Of a DNA stretch of 64,000 nucleotides, positions 23,026-33,358 are shown piece by piece. The notes beneath the pieces were generated by a model that was not told the DNA's origin, did not search any database, and saw nothing but the letters and a program-made list of their open reading frames with translations. The stretch comes from Reclinomonas americana ATCC 50394 (lineage: Eukaryota; Jakobida; Jakobea; Jakobida), in assembly GCA_048213135.1 (NCBI GenBank), contig PS015063.1, positions 106,281-170,280 of the forward strand, read 5' to 3'. How positions within the stretch are numbered: position 1 is the first letter of the stretch; every line of letters begins with the position of its first letter. Both the position numbers and the translations under genes were made by a program.

Positions 23026-24274
23026 AATTCGAATTGTCAAAGAGGATTTTCAATGCTTGTTGTCATCTTCCGTGGAGACGAGCAGTGCAGTGTGTGTTGG
23101 GTTAGTACCGAAGTTAGGCAGGTCCAGTCGTGGTCGACGTTGACGTCGCGATCGCGCGCGATCGGTCGACGTTCATCTGCGCATGCATCTACTGAAGATC
23201 TACAATGTATATGTTGTTCAACTGCAGATCTGACACACGCTCACCAACATGTCACATGGTGGTGTTTTCAGTTTGTGAGGCACAGTTGGTGTTGGATCTG
23301 TCCAAGTGTTACAGCTGTTGCGATGAATTGCAACCGCAGCGCGCTTTGCTGTGAAGAAAGCAGTTTTCTACAGTGTACATGTTCGAAGCTTCGAGAGCGC
23401 TGCCCTCGAGACAGATCTGCGTCACCGTCTGCAACTGTGAGGTGGCTGCTTCAGTTAACGTTGCTTGCTGTTGAACGAGGTGGCAGCCGTTGTCATTGGT
23501 TGAAGAGGAGTACTTGGTCATCAAGACAGCTGTTGCTTGTTTGTTGGTGAATATTAATGAATTGTTGTTGTTGCAAACGCTCTTATAGGTCTGTAGCGGA
23601 CTCCGTATACGTCCTTTCCTTTCCTGTTTGCCTCTGTTGGCTTCCTCTCTTCGCCGAGCAAGTCACCTGGTCGACACTCTCCTGTGGTGACGTCTTCGCT
23701 CGCGCTGACTGCTACTGCTGTCGCAACACGAGAGTCAATGCGTGTTCGTTCGAATTCACTGCAATTGTACCAGTGGTTGGTCCGTGATGATGCATCATGC
23801 ATGTTGTGGTCAGCTTCACATCGGCAGTGGTTTGCACTTGTTGCAGACGCAGTTGCTGATGTCATCGTTCCTGCCGGAGTGATTCCACACTGTGGCAGCC
23901 ACTGGCCTGGCACAATGTACCGGTGGCCGCCACATGCACCAGTACATCGCGAACGGAAGAACTTGGAGTCGCGGTGACGTGAGACGCGAGTTTTTGCTGA
24001 CGTTGCATTCGTTATAATCTTGCTGTTGTTGTTGTTGTTGTCGTCATCATTGTCGTGAGATTGATCATGACATACTGCCGTCGTGTGCAGGATTGTGATG
24101 AGTTCGGATGTAATATAATGACGTCGACCAAAAAAATACATACAATTCACATGCACACCAGTGTTCTGCAAGGCCTTGCATTGCACCCACCTCTACGGCA
24201 GACTCACTGCCATCCAATCATACTCCGCGCTGCACTGGAGCAGTGCATGGTCGCATTGTGATGCAGCAACCCAC

Positions 24275-24282
24275 TATATATT
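24275..24282 (+). promoter_or_regulatory. possible TATA box of the EGF-NTF2 gene
   Basis: The sequence TATATATT lies about 80 bases upstream of the start codon at 24363, a reasonable core-promoter position. Assigned from sequence and spacing only. Confidence 0.35.
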
Positions 24283-24362
24283 GCGTCTAATTTTCTGCAT
24301 TCCTCTTCATCTTTTTTTCCTCTTCTCTCCGAGCGCAGACACACACGCACTTCCACACCACC

Positions 24363-25343
24363 ATGTTCAAGTCTCTTCTGTTGATCTCGCTCCTGCTGGT
24401 ATGCTGCGCGGTCTCCGCCTATGCTCAGGGCGGTGGTGAGTTGTCTCTTGCATGATCATGAACCCCCCCTTTCCCACAAATCCGAACTAATGCACTTCAC
24501 AATACCACGCAGCTTGCGTTGGCTCACGCTCGGCCTACGTCAACAACGCCTGGGTCACTCAGTACTTCGACAACGGCGCTTGCAACCCGAACGGCCGCTG
24601 CGACTTTATCGCCTCGACGGGCGTCAGCAATGGCTGCGCTTGCCACTCCAACTCGTTCGACAGCAAGCCTGCCAAGTTCTGGGCTGGTCCCTTCTGCACC
24701 TGCCATCCCGACCGCACGTTTCGTCGTCCATCTGCCTCTCCCTCTCTCGCTGTCACCAAGGCCAGAGATTGATATCTTTTCTCGCGATCGTCGCTTTCTC
24801 CCTACATACCACAGGTGCAACAGCCGTGGTGGCTGCAATGCCGCCGGCCAGTGCGTGTGCGACGGCGGCTGGGGCGGCGCCAACTGCCAGATTGCGCCGC
24901 CACAGGGCCTCACCCCTGAGGAGCGCGAGATTGCGTCGTTGGTGAACCTGTTCCGCGACGCGCTGGCGACCGGCAATCCGGACGTGGTCGCCGACCTGTT
25001 TGCGCCCGACGGCATCCTGGAGCCGACGGTCGCCGCGCCACCCATCCGCACCACGCGCGACTCCATTCGCAGCTACTTTGTGGGCTTCCTCGCGCTGAAC
25101 CCACGCCCGCGAATCAACGAGCGCAACATCCGCATCCTCAACCCCGGTGTCGCGGCCATGGACGCCGGCATCTGGACCTTTGACATCACCAGCGAGGGCG
25201 TGGACTCGTTTGTGGTGGCTCGCTACACGCTGGTGTGGCGCAAAGTCAGTGGCGCGTGGCGCATCCAGCTGCTGCACTCGTCGCGGACGCCGGTGGCAGA
25301 GACGACCAAGCGCCCGGTGCTGGATTGGGTCACGTTCCCCTGA
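24363..25343 (+). CDS. secreted protein: Cys-rich/EGF-like region fused to a SnoaL/SgcJ-type NTF2-like domain
   Basis: Three exons with clean in-frame junctions: 24363-24435 (signal peptide MFKSLLLISLLLVCCAVSA), 24513-24717 (Cys-rich, ACVGSRSAYVNNAWVTQYF to CTCHPD) and 24815-25343. The second junction restores CNSRGGCNAAGQCVC followed by DGGWGGANC, an EGF-like C-terminal half. The rest (~150 aa) is an NTF2-like fold domain of the SgcJ/EcaC/DUF4440 type: LVNLFRDALATGNPDVVADL, FAPDGILEPTV, DSIRSYFVGFLAL, then MDAGIWTFDIT, VVARYTLVWRKVSGAWRIQL and HSSRTP. The W-R-I-x-x-x-H-S-S ending is typical of that family. Total ~270 aa. Function unknown; such domains bind small ligands or oligomerise. TGA stop at 25341-25343. 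Confidence 0.85.
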
Positions 25344-25494
25344 ACGCGCGCAAAAAAATGGAGCCCTAGGGCACTCTCACTCACTCTTGATGATGAGAAT
25401 CTCAATGAACTTTTGGCGAGACACACAAGAGGGAGTGCTGCGTAACTGCACACAAGTCGATGTTTTCTTTTTGCTTCCGCGGCGATAAGTGTCT

Positions 25495-25545
<51 letters not shown>

Positions 25546-25933
25546 GACAACAACAAAACACTTCATGCACAAATGACCACAAATCCCTAGCCGACAATGA
25601 CCTTGGCACACCAACAATATACAAAACACATAATCACTCTTCTCCAACAGTCATCTTCCCTTTCAGGAGGCAAAGTCAATCAAACGCGTGGTCAACTCAA
25701 AAGAATTGCGTGGCGCAAATGGTGACAGCGGTCTGCATGGACCTCTCTGTGTCTCTCTCTCTCTCTCTCTGTCTTTCAATCTCTCTCTCTGTGTCTCTGT
25801 GTCTTTTCAATCTCTGTCCGCAGCTCTCTCGCTCTGTCTGTGTCTCACTACCTCTGTTTGTCTGTTCTGTCTGTCAGCTGTCTCACCTTCTTTGTCTGCC
25901 CTCCCCCCCCCCCCCCCCTCCTCTCTTCCTGTC

Positions 25934-25968
<35 letters not shown>

Positions 25969-26164
25969 GCGTGTATGTGCGTATCTCTCCCTCCCTCTCT
26001 CTTTCTCTCTCTCTTTGCCTGTCTCTCTCCCCCAATACACACAAAAGGCGACCTTGGCTTTGGTCCTCGTTCTCATAACACAACTTTTTAATCTAGAATG
26101 CCCAAAACAATCAAACCCCCCGCTTTCAAAACAAACAACAAACCTAAACACCCTCTCCCTATCC
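25344..26164. other. intergenic region, convergent genes
   Basis: 3' flank of the EGF-NTF2 gene and of the PfkB kinase gene. Contains a (CT)n tract (25498-25541), the right copy of the direct repeat, CT-rich sequence with (TGTC)n at 25930-25965, and a C homopolymer near 25904-25918. Confidence 0.6.
25549..25690 (+). repeat. direct repeat, right copy
   Basis: Same-orientation partner of 22905-23025, diverged and with small indels. The best block is cttctccaacagtcatcttc followed by cctttcaggaggcaaag. The pair brackets the EGF-NTF2 gene. Confidence 0.75.
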
Positions 26165-28085
26165 TCACTCCATGCCCATGGAGTCGCGACCGACGCCCAC
26201 CGGCACAGCCATTGGCATCGACACGGCAGCGGTTTGCGAGTGCAGTGCAGATGCCGGCCGTGAGCCGGGGCATGTGAAGACCAAGTCATTGACCTGGGAG
26301 TAGAAAGGGGAAGGGGGGGTGAGGGAAAGAAGGGGAGGGGGAGGGAAGGACAGAGAACAGAAAAAGCATTTTTCCCTCTTCTCTTCTTTTCACCTCCACT
26401 CTCTCTATCTTCTCACAGATGTCGCATCGTCCCCGAATTATCCCATCTTGGAAGGAAAGGGGAGGAAGGAAAGAGGAGAAGAAGGGAAGGGCAGAGAACA
26501 GAAAGAGCCACTTCTCCGTCCCGACTCTCTTTTCACCTCCACTCTCTCTTTCTTCTCACAGATTGTCGCATCGTCCCCGAATTATCCTTTCCCATCTTCG
26601 AAGGAAAGGGGAGGGAGGAAGAAGGAGGGAAGGGGAGAGAACGGAAAGAGCCACTTCTCCGTCCCGACTCTCTTTTCATCTCCACCCTCCTTTTCTTCAC
26701 CCAGATTGTCGCATCTCTGCCGCTCGTCCCCTAATCTGGCTTTCCTCTTTTTCTCTTCTCTTCTGTTCCTTGCCTCACTATTCTTCTCTTCTGTTCTATT
26801 CACGTCTCCATTCTCCTCTTTTCTTTTCTCATCTCTCTGTTGTCTTCCTTTCCCTTATCCCATCTCTCCTTGTATCTCTCTTCTTCACTCTCCTCTCTTC
26901 TCTTCTCTTCACTTTTCTTGGAAAGAGGAGACAGCAAGGCGAAGAAAAATTGCGCATCGCCTGCCTCTATATCTCCTCCCCCCTCTCTCTCTCCTTCCTT
27001 TCCCCGCACCTTGCCCTTCAACAGCGCAGCCTTATCAGCTGGCAGTTCCGCTCCAATCTGCTCCACCGCCGCCGCCCCACACAGACAGCCGAGTCGCGCA
27101 GACTGCTCCAGCGAGTAGCCCTGAATGAATCCGTGCAGGAAACCGGCGGCAAACAAGTCACCTGCGCCCGTCGTATCCACCACGGATACGGGGTATGCGG
27201 GTCTGTGTGGCACACAAAGAATGAGAGGACAATAGAGAGAGGGAGAGAAAAGAGACGACAAGAAGAGCCAAGCCGGGTGGCAAGAACCGCGGAGAAGCAG
27301 GAGAGAAAAAAACGGCGACACAATCGAGGAAGCCGTCGAGAGAAGAAGGCAGACTCGTGTTCCCTTTTACAAAACACTGCTGAGCTCTTTCTCTCTCTTT
27401 CTCTCTTCTCTTGCAGCCATTGTCTTACTCACCATTTCCCCTTCTTCTATGCGCACTCATTTGACTCTCTCATCCTCATTCACATCCTCGCTCACAAAAT
27501 ATTCTGTGAAGCAACTCCAACGTGTCGCGACGTTCCGCTGCAGGTGCATTCTCTTGTGCTCTCTCTCTCCCCCACACCTAGTACATGCCAGCACTCGTCA
27601 CTGATGAACTTGCTCTCTGCCTCTTACGTCATTCACTCCTCTAACCCTCTCACGCACAAACTTTTCGTCCCCACACGCGCATCGCCTTCTACTCCTCTGT
27701 TCTTGCTATTCTTCTTCTCGGCATTCTCTCCCTCACTCTCTCCCACTCTGGATAACTCGCTCGCATATCATCCTGTTCATTCTCTCTCTCTCTCACTCAC
27801 TCACACTCACACTCTTTGTCTCCACAGCAAGCTCTGCGCATCGCCGTTACTCCTTTATTTCTCGGCATTCTCTGTCTCAGTCTCTCCCACTCTAGATAAT
27901 TCGCTCTCCCTTCTCTCTCATCTCTCTCTCACACACACATGCACATACACACTCTTCGTCTCCACAGCCAGTTCTCCCTCACATGCGCATCGCCTACTTC
28001 TTCTCCTTGTTTCATACGATTCTTCTCCTTGGCATTTTCTCTCACTCTCTCCCACTCCAGATAATTCGCTCTCCCGTATCAATCT

Positions 28086-28152
<67 letters not shown>

Positions 28153-28718
28153 CTACCTACCTACTACCTACCTACCTACCTACCTACCTACCTACCTACC
28201 TACCTACCTACCTAACCTACCTAACCTACCTACCGTACCTACCNNNNNNNNNNNNNNNNNNNNNNNNNNNNNNNNNNNNNNNNNNNNNNNNNNNNNNNNN
28301 NNNNNNNNNNNNNNNNNNNNNNNNNNNNNNNNNNNNNNNNNNNNNNNNNNNNNNNNNNNNNNNNNNNNNNNNNNNNNNNNNNNNNNNNNNNNNNNNNNNN
28401 NNNNNNNNNNNNNNNNNNNNNNNNNNNNNNNNNNNNNNNNNNNNNNNNNNNNNNNNNNNNNNNNNNNNNNNNNNNNNNNNNNNNNNNNNNNNNNNNNNNN
28501 NNNNNNNNNNNNNNNNNNNNNNNNNNNNNNNNNNNNNNNNNNNNNNNNNNNNNNNNNNNNNNNNNNNNNNNNNNNNNNNNNNNNNNNNNNNNNNNNNNNN
28601 NNNNNNNNNNNNNNNNNNNNNNNNNNNNNNNNNNNNNNNNNNNNNNNNNNNNNNNNNNNNNNNNNNNNNNNNNNNTCTCTCGTCTCTACGTCTCGTCCGT
28701 ACTCTTACGTACTACTCG

Positions 28719-28769
<51 letters not shown>

Positions 28770-31619
28770 ACACATACACATTCACACACAGATATACACA
28801 CCGTGTCTCCACAACCAGTTCTCCCTCACATTCACATCGCCTATTTCCCCTTATTCTTCTTCTCAGCATTCTCCCTCACTCTCTCCCACTCTAGATAATT
28901 CGCTCTCCCTGTTCATCTGTTCATTCTCCCTCTCTCTTACACACATACACATTCACACACAGAAATACACACTGTGTCTCCACAGCCAGTTCTCCCTCAC
29001 ATGCGCTCAGCATTCTCTCTCACTCTCTCCCACTCATGCCAATTCTCGCTCGATCATCCTGCTCTTCTCCTCTCCTTTTCTTCTGCACTCTCTCTTCCCC
29101 TCCCTTCCCCTTCCCCTTCTCCACCCTTCCCCCCTCCCCCACCAACGCACGTGTGAAACTTATCCGCCCCCGACTGCACCCACACGCCGTCGGCACCACA
29201 CATGACCACCGCCACCGACACCATCTCCGCCAGCAGCGTAACCGCTCTGCAAATGAGCGGGTTAAAATCTCCTCTAAACCTTTCCCCCCTACTCAATCCA
29301 CTCAACTCCTCCGCCCCAGCCCCCGTCAACATCAGCGCCTCCTCCGTGTTGGCAAACAGCACGTCCACGTACTTGCGAATGAGCTGCAGCATCTCCTTGC
29401 GGAACATGCGTACGAGTTCGAACGAGCCACAGTCGAACGACACGGTGACGCCGGGAACTCGGTTGGCCAGCTTGAGGGCGGCGGAGGTGAAGCCGTTGTA
29501 CATGGAGTAGCCCTCGACGTGGACTAGTTTGACGTCGGCAAAGTCCTGGTGGGAGGGTGGGGGGAAGGGTGGGTGAGAAGGGGGAAGGGTGGGAAGGGGA
29601 AGGAGAAGAAGGGGAAGGAGAAGGCGGAGGGGAAGGAGAGCGAGGAAAACTGGTTCTCTTGTGTGCTCTTCTCATTTCTTCTCAACTATTGTATTCTCTT
29701 CTCCCTGTCTCTTCCACTCCCTGCTTTCCTTCGTTTCTCCTTTTCTAGAGGAAAGGAGAAGAGGAAAGGAGAGAGTGGAAGAGACAAAGAGAGGAGAGAG
29801 AGAGAAGAAGAAGCAATGAGGAATGGAGAGAGGGGAATAGAAGTGGAGATGAGAAGAAAGAAGGAAAGAAAGACAGAAAGGAGAGAGTGGAAAAGGAGAG
29901 AAAGTGAGATGAAAGAGGGAAAGGAAGAGATGAGAAGAGAGCTCTTCTATTCCCTTCCTTCCGTCTTTCCTCTCATGTCCTCTTCGATTCCGTTCTCTCC
30001 TTTCCTCTTCTCTCCTTTCCTCTCTCATATCTGCCCTTCCTTTCCCTCCATGCCCCTTCATCTCTGTCTCCTTTCCTCTCTCATCTCTCCTCTTCATCTC
30101 TTCTCACCTCATCTGCTCTTCCATTCCCTCCTTTCCTCTTTTCTTCTCTTCCCCTATCTTCCCCTGTCTCTCCCTTTTCCCTCTCTTCTTCTCACTCACC
30201 TCGGGCACCAAATCCGCCGCCGTCATCTCAATCGAAGCCCCGAGACACGCACGCATGGTGCGCTCGCCATCGGGCGCCACCAGACACACCACTTGTCCGG
30301 TGGGTGAGGCGGTCGGCGACGACAGGGTGATGATGCCCTTTTCGCGCATGCACTTTTCGAACAGGCGTCCGTTGGCGTCCTGACCGACCTTGCCAACGAC
30401 GGCGCATTGTTCGCCGAGGAGGGCGAGGCATTTGAGGGTGTTGCTGCAGCTGCCGCCTGAGAGGGGGAGGGGAGAGAAAAGGGAGCAGAGAGGCTTTAGT
30501 TTGAATGACCAGGAGAGCGAGAAGGGTGCGTGCAACAACAGAGGCACATGAGAGGCGAAAAAACAACAGAGAATGCTGCAGCATGTTGAGAAGGCACATG
30601 GCCAATTACAGACTGTCACAGCTTGCAACAGAAGGACAAGATAGATCACGAGAGATTGATGCGGTGCTTGCAACAGAGGAGCCCACCGACAACAGAAGGA
30701 CAAGACAGACAGTATTGGCTTGATAAAAAGGTGGAGAGATTGATCGAAGACTGCCCCAGAGCGCACATCGGAAAATCAACAAACATTGCAAGATGACCAG
30801 GTGTGAGATATAGCTCACAGGCTGTCACAATGCTCGTAATAGAAGGGCACGACGGACAGTGAAAGCTTTTGACCATGAGAGAGATCACAGTGCCTGCAGC
30901 AGAGGAGCCCAAGCTGCGAAAGCAGACGAACGGGTGCAGAAGGCCAATCACGGTCTGTCACAGTGCAACAGAAGGACAATACAGCCATCATGGGCTGACA
31001 GGAGATCGATCACACACAGCAGTAGTTGCAACAGAAGAGCACGACAGACAGCGAAAGCTTATAAACATAAGAGAGATCACAGTGCTCGCAACAGTGGAGC
31101 CCAAGGTGCGACAGCTGACGAACGGGTGCAGAAGGCCAATCACGGACTGTCACAGTGCAACACAAGGACAAGACAGACATCGTCGGCTGACAGGAGATCG
31201 ATCACAGACTGCAGTGCTCGTAACAGAAGGACAAGACAGACTGCAACAGCTTATAAACATGAGAGAGTTGCAGCAGAGGAGCCCAAGCTGCGAAAGCTGA
31301 CGAACAGGTGCAGAAGACCGATTACAGACTGTCACAGTGCAACACAAGGACAAGACAGACATCATGGGCTGACAGGAGATCGATCACAGACTGCAGTGCT
31401 TGTCAAGAGACTGATCCCGGTGCTTGCAACGGAGAAGCCCAAGCTGCAATGTCAGACTCACCCGGCACTGTGACACTCGGACACCGGCTGACCGCCTCAA
31501 TGATCGCCGTCAACTCCTCGTGCGTCACTTGCTCAGAGCCAGCCCGTTCGAGTCCTGTATCAATAAAATGAGATGAAATGCATGAGTGTATCAGTGGAGC
31601 GCGCGAAAGGAGAGAAATG

Positions 31620-31659
<40 letters not shown>

Positions 31660-32092
31660 AGAGAGGAGGGAGAGAGAGGAGGGAGAGAGAGGAGGGAGAG
31701 AGGAGGAGGGAGAGANNNNNNNNNNNNNNNNNNNNAAGGGGGGAGAGAGAGAAGGGGAGAGGGAGGCGGAACATGGAGGCAAAGGGGAGAGAGAGGGAAG
31801 AGAGAGTGAAAAAGAAGAGAACTGAGCAGATTGACTGACACTCACTTCCTTCCTCTGCTCACTGTCTGTCTCTCTCTCTCTCCCTCTCTTTCCCTGTGCT
31901 CTCTCTGCTCTCTCTCTCTTCTCTCACACAGTGAGTTAGGCAGCACGTGGACATGTCGATGTGTGCCTTCTCCTTTCCTCTCTCTCACACACACTCTCTG
32001 TGTGACCCACCGAGCCTCTCCATATCGTCCTCTGTCACACAAAAGAGGCGATCGAGCAGCGGTTGACCAATGCCGAGCACATCGTAGGCCAT
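26165..32092 (-). CDS. PfkB-family carbohydrate kinase, adenosine-kinase-like
   Basis: Ribokinase-fold kinase that phosphorylates a sugar or nucleoside hydroxyl with ATP; cytosolic by lack of signals. All six exons join in phase: 32092-~32012 (MAYDVLGIGQPLLDRLF), 31546-~31465 (ERAGSEQVTHEELTAIIEAV), ~30461-30203 (GGSCSNTLKCLALLG, PfkB signature 1 region; VVGKVGQDANGRLFEK), ~29549-29155 (DFADVKLVHVEGYSMYNG to FANTEEALMLTG), 27209-27012 (VVDTTGAGDLFAAGFLHG, signature 2 with the GAGD catalytic Asp; QSARLGCLCGAAAVEQIG), 26294-26165 (stop TGA). Length ~330 aa, normal for the family. The G-G-S-x-S-N-T block and the overall layout resemble adenosine kinase and related sugar kinases; substrate cannot be fixed from sequence. 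Most of the 6 kb is repeat-filled intron, including a 432-N gap. Confidence 0.9.
26345..26750. repeat. three ~130-bp tandem copies in last PfkB intron
   Basis: Blocks with cagagaacagaaagagccac, ctctcttttcacctccac, cacagattgtcgcatcg and tccccgaattatcc recur near 26345, 26490 and 26635. Confidence 0.85.
28146..28242. repeat. (TACC)n microsatellite
   Basis: About 95 bases of TACC/CTAC tetranucleotide directly after a (CT)n tract and directly before an N-gap. Confidence 0.95.
28244..28675. other. assembly gap (432 N) in PfkB intron
   Basis: Bordered by TACC repeat on the left and CT-rich repeat on the right. The flanking exons join in frame, so probably no coding loss. Confidence 0.95.
30480..31460. 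repeat. complex minisatellite filling the second PfkB intron
   Basis: Alternating phrases aacagaaggacaagacagac, gctgacaggagatcgatcac, aacagaggagcccaagctgc and cgggtgcagaaggccaatca recur many times with order changes between 30560 and 31440, giving a period of roughly 110-140 bp. Confidence 0.85.
31619..31815. repeat. GA-rich repeat with a 20-N gap
   Basis: (GA)n and gggagagagagga units around the gap at 31716-31735, in the first PfkB intron. Confidence 0.95.
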
Positions 32093-33358
32093 TGAGAGAG
32101 AGAGTGTCTGTGAAGTTGTCACAAGTCTCTTGCTCGATCGCTCGCTCGCTCGTACGTGTCCCGAGTGCAGTGAAGAGGAGGTCGGTCACCAACGAGCTCA
32201 CACGTGTGTCACAGTTTTGTTGGCAAACTCCGTCAACGTCGCGGTGTCCTGCAGCGTGTCATTTTGTGCTTTGTGCGAGAAAAGGCAGAATGGGCGATGT
32301 TGAGTTTGCGCGCTCTCTCTCTCTCTCTCTCTCTCTCTGTGTTTCTCTCGCTCTCTTTGTGTGTGACTGACTGTGTGTGTGTGAGTGTTAGTTGCTTCGT
32401 GATTTGCCTTCGCGTGGGCATATTACGCATTATGAGAAGCCGGTGAGTGAGAGTGAATGAGTGAGTGAGTGAGTGAGTAAGTGAGAGAGAGAGAGACTCT
32501 TATTCAGAACAGAATCTGCGCATTTACACAATTGCTCTTCTTGTCTTCAAACATTCACTCTCGTGCACTCACTCCTTCTCTCTCGCACATGCGCACAGTC
32601 ACACGCACACACACTGTTCTCTGTCTCTTAATCGCATTTTGCTCATCATCACTCATCTCCTCAGTCTGCTCTCTCACACTCTCTCCGTGACTCTCAGTGA
32701 AGCACAACAGTCACTCTCAGTACCTGTCTTCTCTTCTTCGCTCACCCTTGCTCCCTCACCCCGCTTCGACACCCCATCTCTCAGTCTCTGATTGTTCTCC
32801 TCCTCCTCCTCCTCTTCCTCCTGTTCTTTCTTCTTGTTCTTGCCCTTGCTGTGTCTGCTCCACAGGCCTCTCCTCCTCGCCCTTCTCCTCCTTTTCTTCT
32901 TGTTCTCCTCCCCTTGCTCTTCTTCTTCATCATCACCTTCTCCGCCTCTTCCTCGTCCTCCTTGTTGTTCTCGTTCTTCGTGCCCTCCGCCTCCTCGCCC
33001 TTCTCCTTCTTTTCTTTCTTCTTGGTCTTGCCCTTGCTCTTCTTCTCCTCCTATTTTTCTCTTCCTCTTCGTCCTCTATGGTGTTCGCGCTCTTCTTGCC
33101 CTCCTCGCCCTCCTTGGTCTTCTCCTTCTTCACCTTCTCCACCTCTTCATCGTCGTCTTTCTTCTCCTCTTTCTTCTCCTCCTTCATCATCTTCTTCTCC
33201 ACTTCGCCCTTCTCCTCACCCTCCTCCTCACCCTCCTCCTCCTCCCACAGCTCTACATCGTCCCCGCCCGCACATACGTGTGCATTGGCGATGCCCCACG
33301 TTGCGTTCTCCATCGTCATCGCTACGCCCTTTCCTCCTTTCTCACCTTCCCCACACAG
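32093..33358. other. 5' region between diverging PfkB and SAP genes
   Basis: Should hold both promoters and the first exon(s) of the SAP gene. CT-rich (32310-32340; 32660-33250). An ATG at 32290 (MGDVEFA) could be the SAP gene start but cannot be connected with confidence. The 32790-33250 stretch is nearly pure pyrimidine with TCC/TTC triplets, likely a long polypyrimidine intron. Confidence 0.5.

Larger units (their letters stand above)
22855..24362. other. divergent intergenic region (PH gene / EGF-NTF2 gene)
   Basis: About 1.5 kb of ordinary-complexity DNA upstream of both genes, so it should hold both promoters. It contains one copy of a direct repeat (22905-23025), a perfect 16-bp palindrome (23149-23164) and a TATA-like element (24275). 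No coding evidence. Confidence 0.6.
27680..29040. repeat. series of ~110-130-bp imperfect repeats around a gap
   Basis: Phrases such as tctccacagccagttctccc, tcacatgcgcatcgc, ctcactctctcccactc and agataattcgctctcc recur near 27670, 27780, 27900, 28000, 28810 and 28980, on both sides of the 432-N gap (28244-28675), in an intron of the PfkB gene. Confidence 0.85.

Noticed and set aside
22905-25690. Direct repeats as LTRs of a retroelement
   Set aside because: The enclosed sequence codes only a secreted EGF/NTF2-like protein; no gag/pol, primer-binding site or target duplication was seen.
26319-28215. Very long plus-strand open frames of Ser/Leu/Pro
   Set aside because: Read-through of CT-rich tandem repeats in PfkB introns; they run across minus-strand coding exons and carry no domain.
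28146-28242. Tetranucleotide TACC array considered as telomere-like
   Set aside because: Unit is not a telomeric G-rich repeat and it is internal to an intron.
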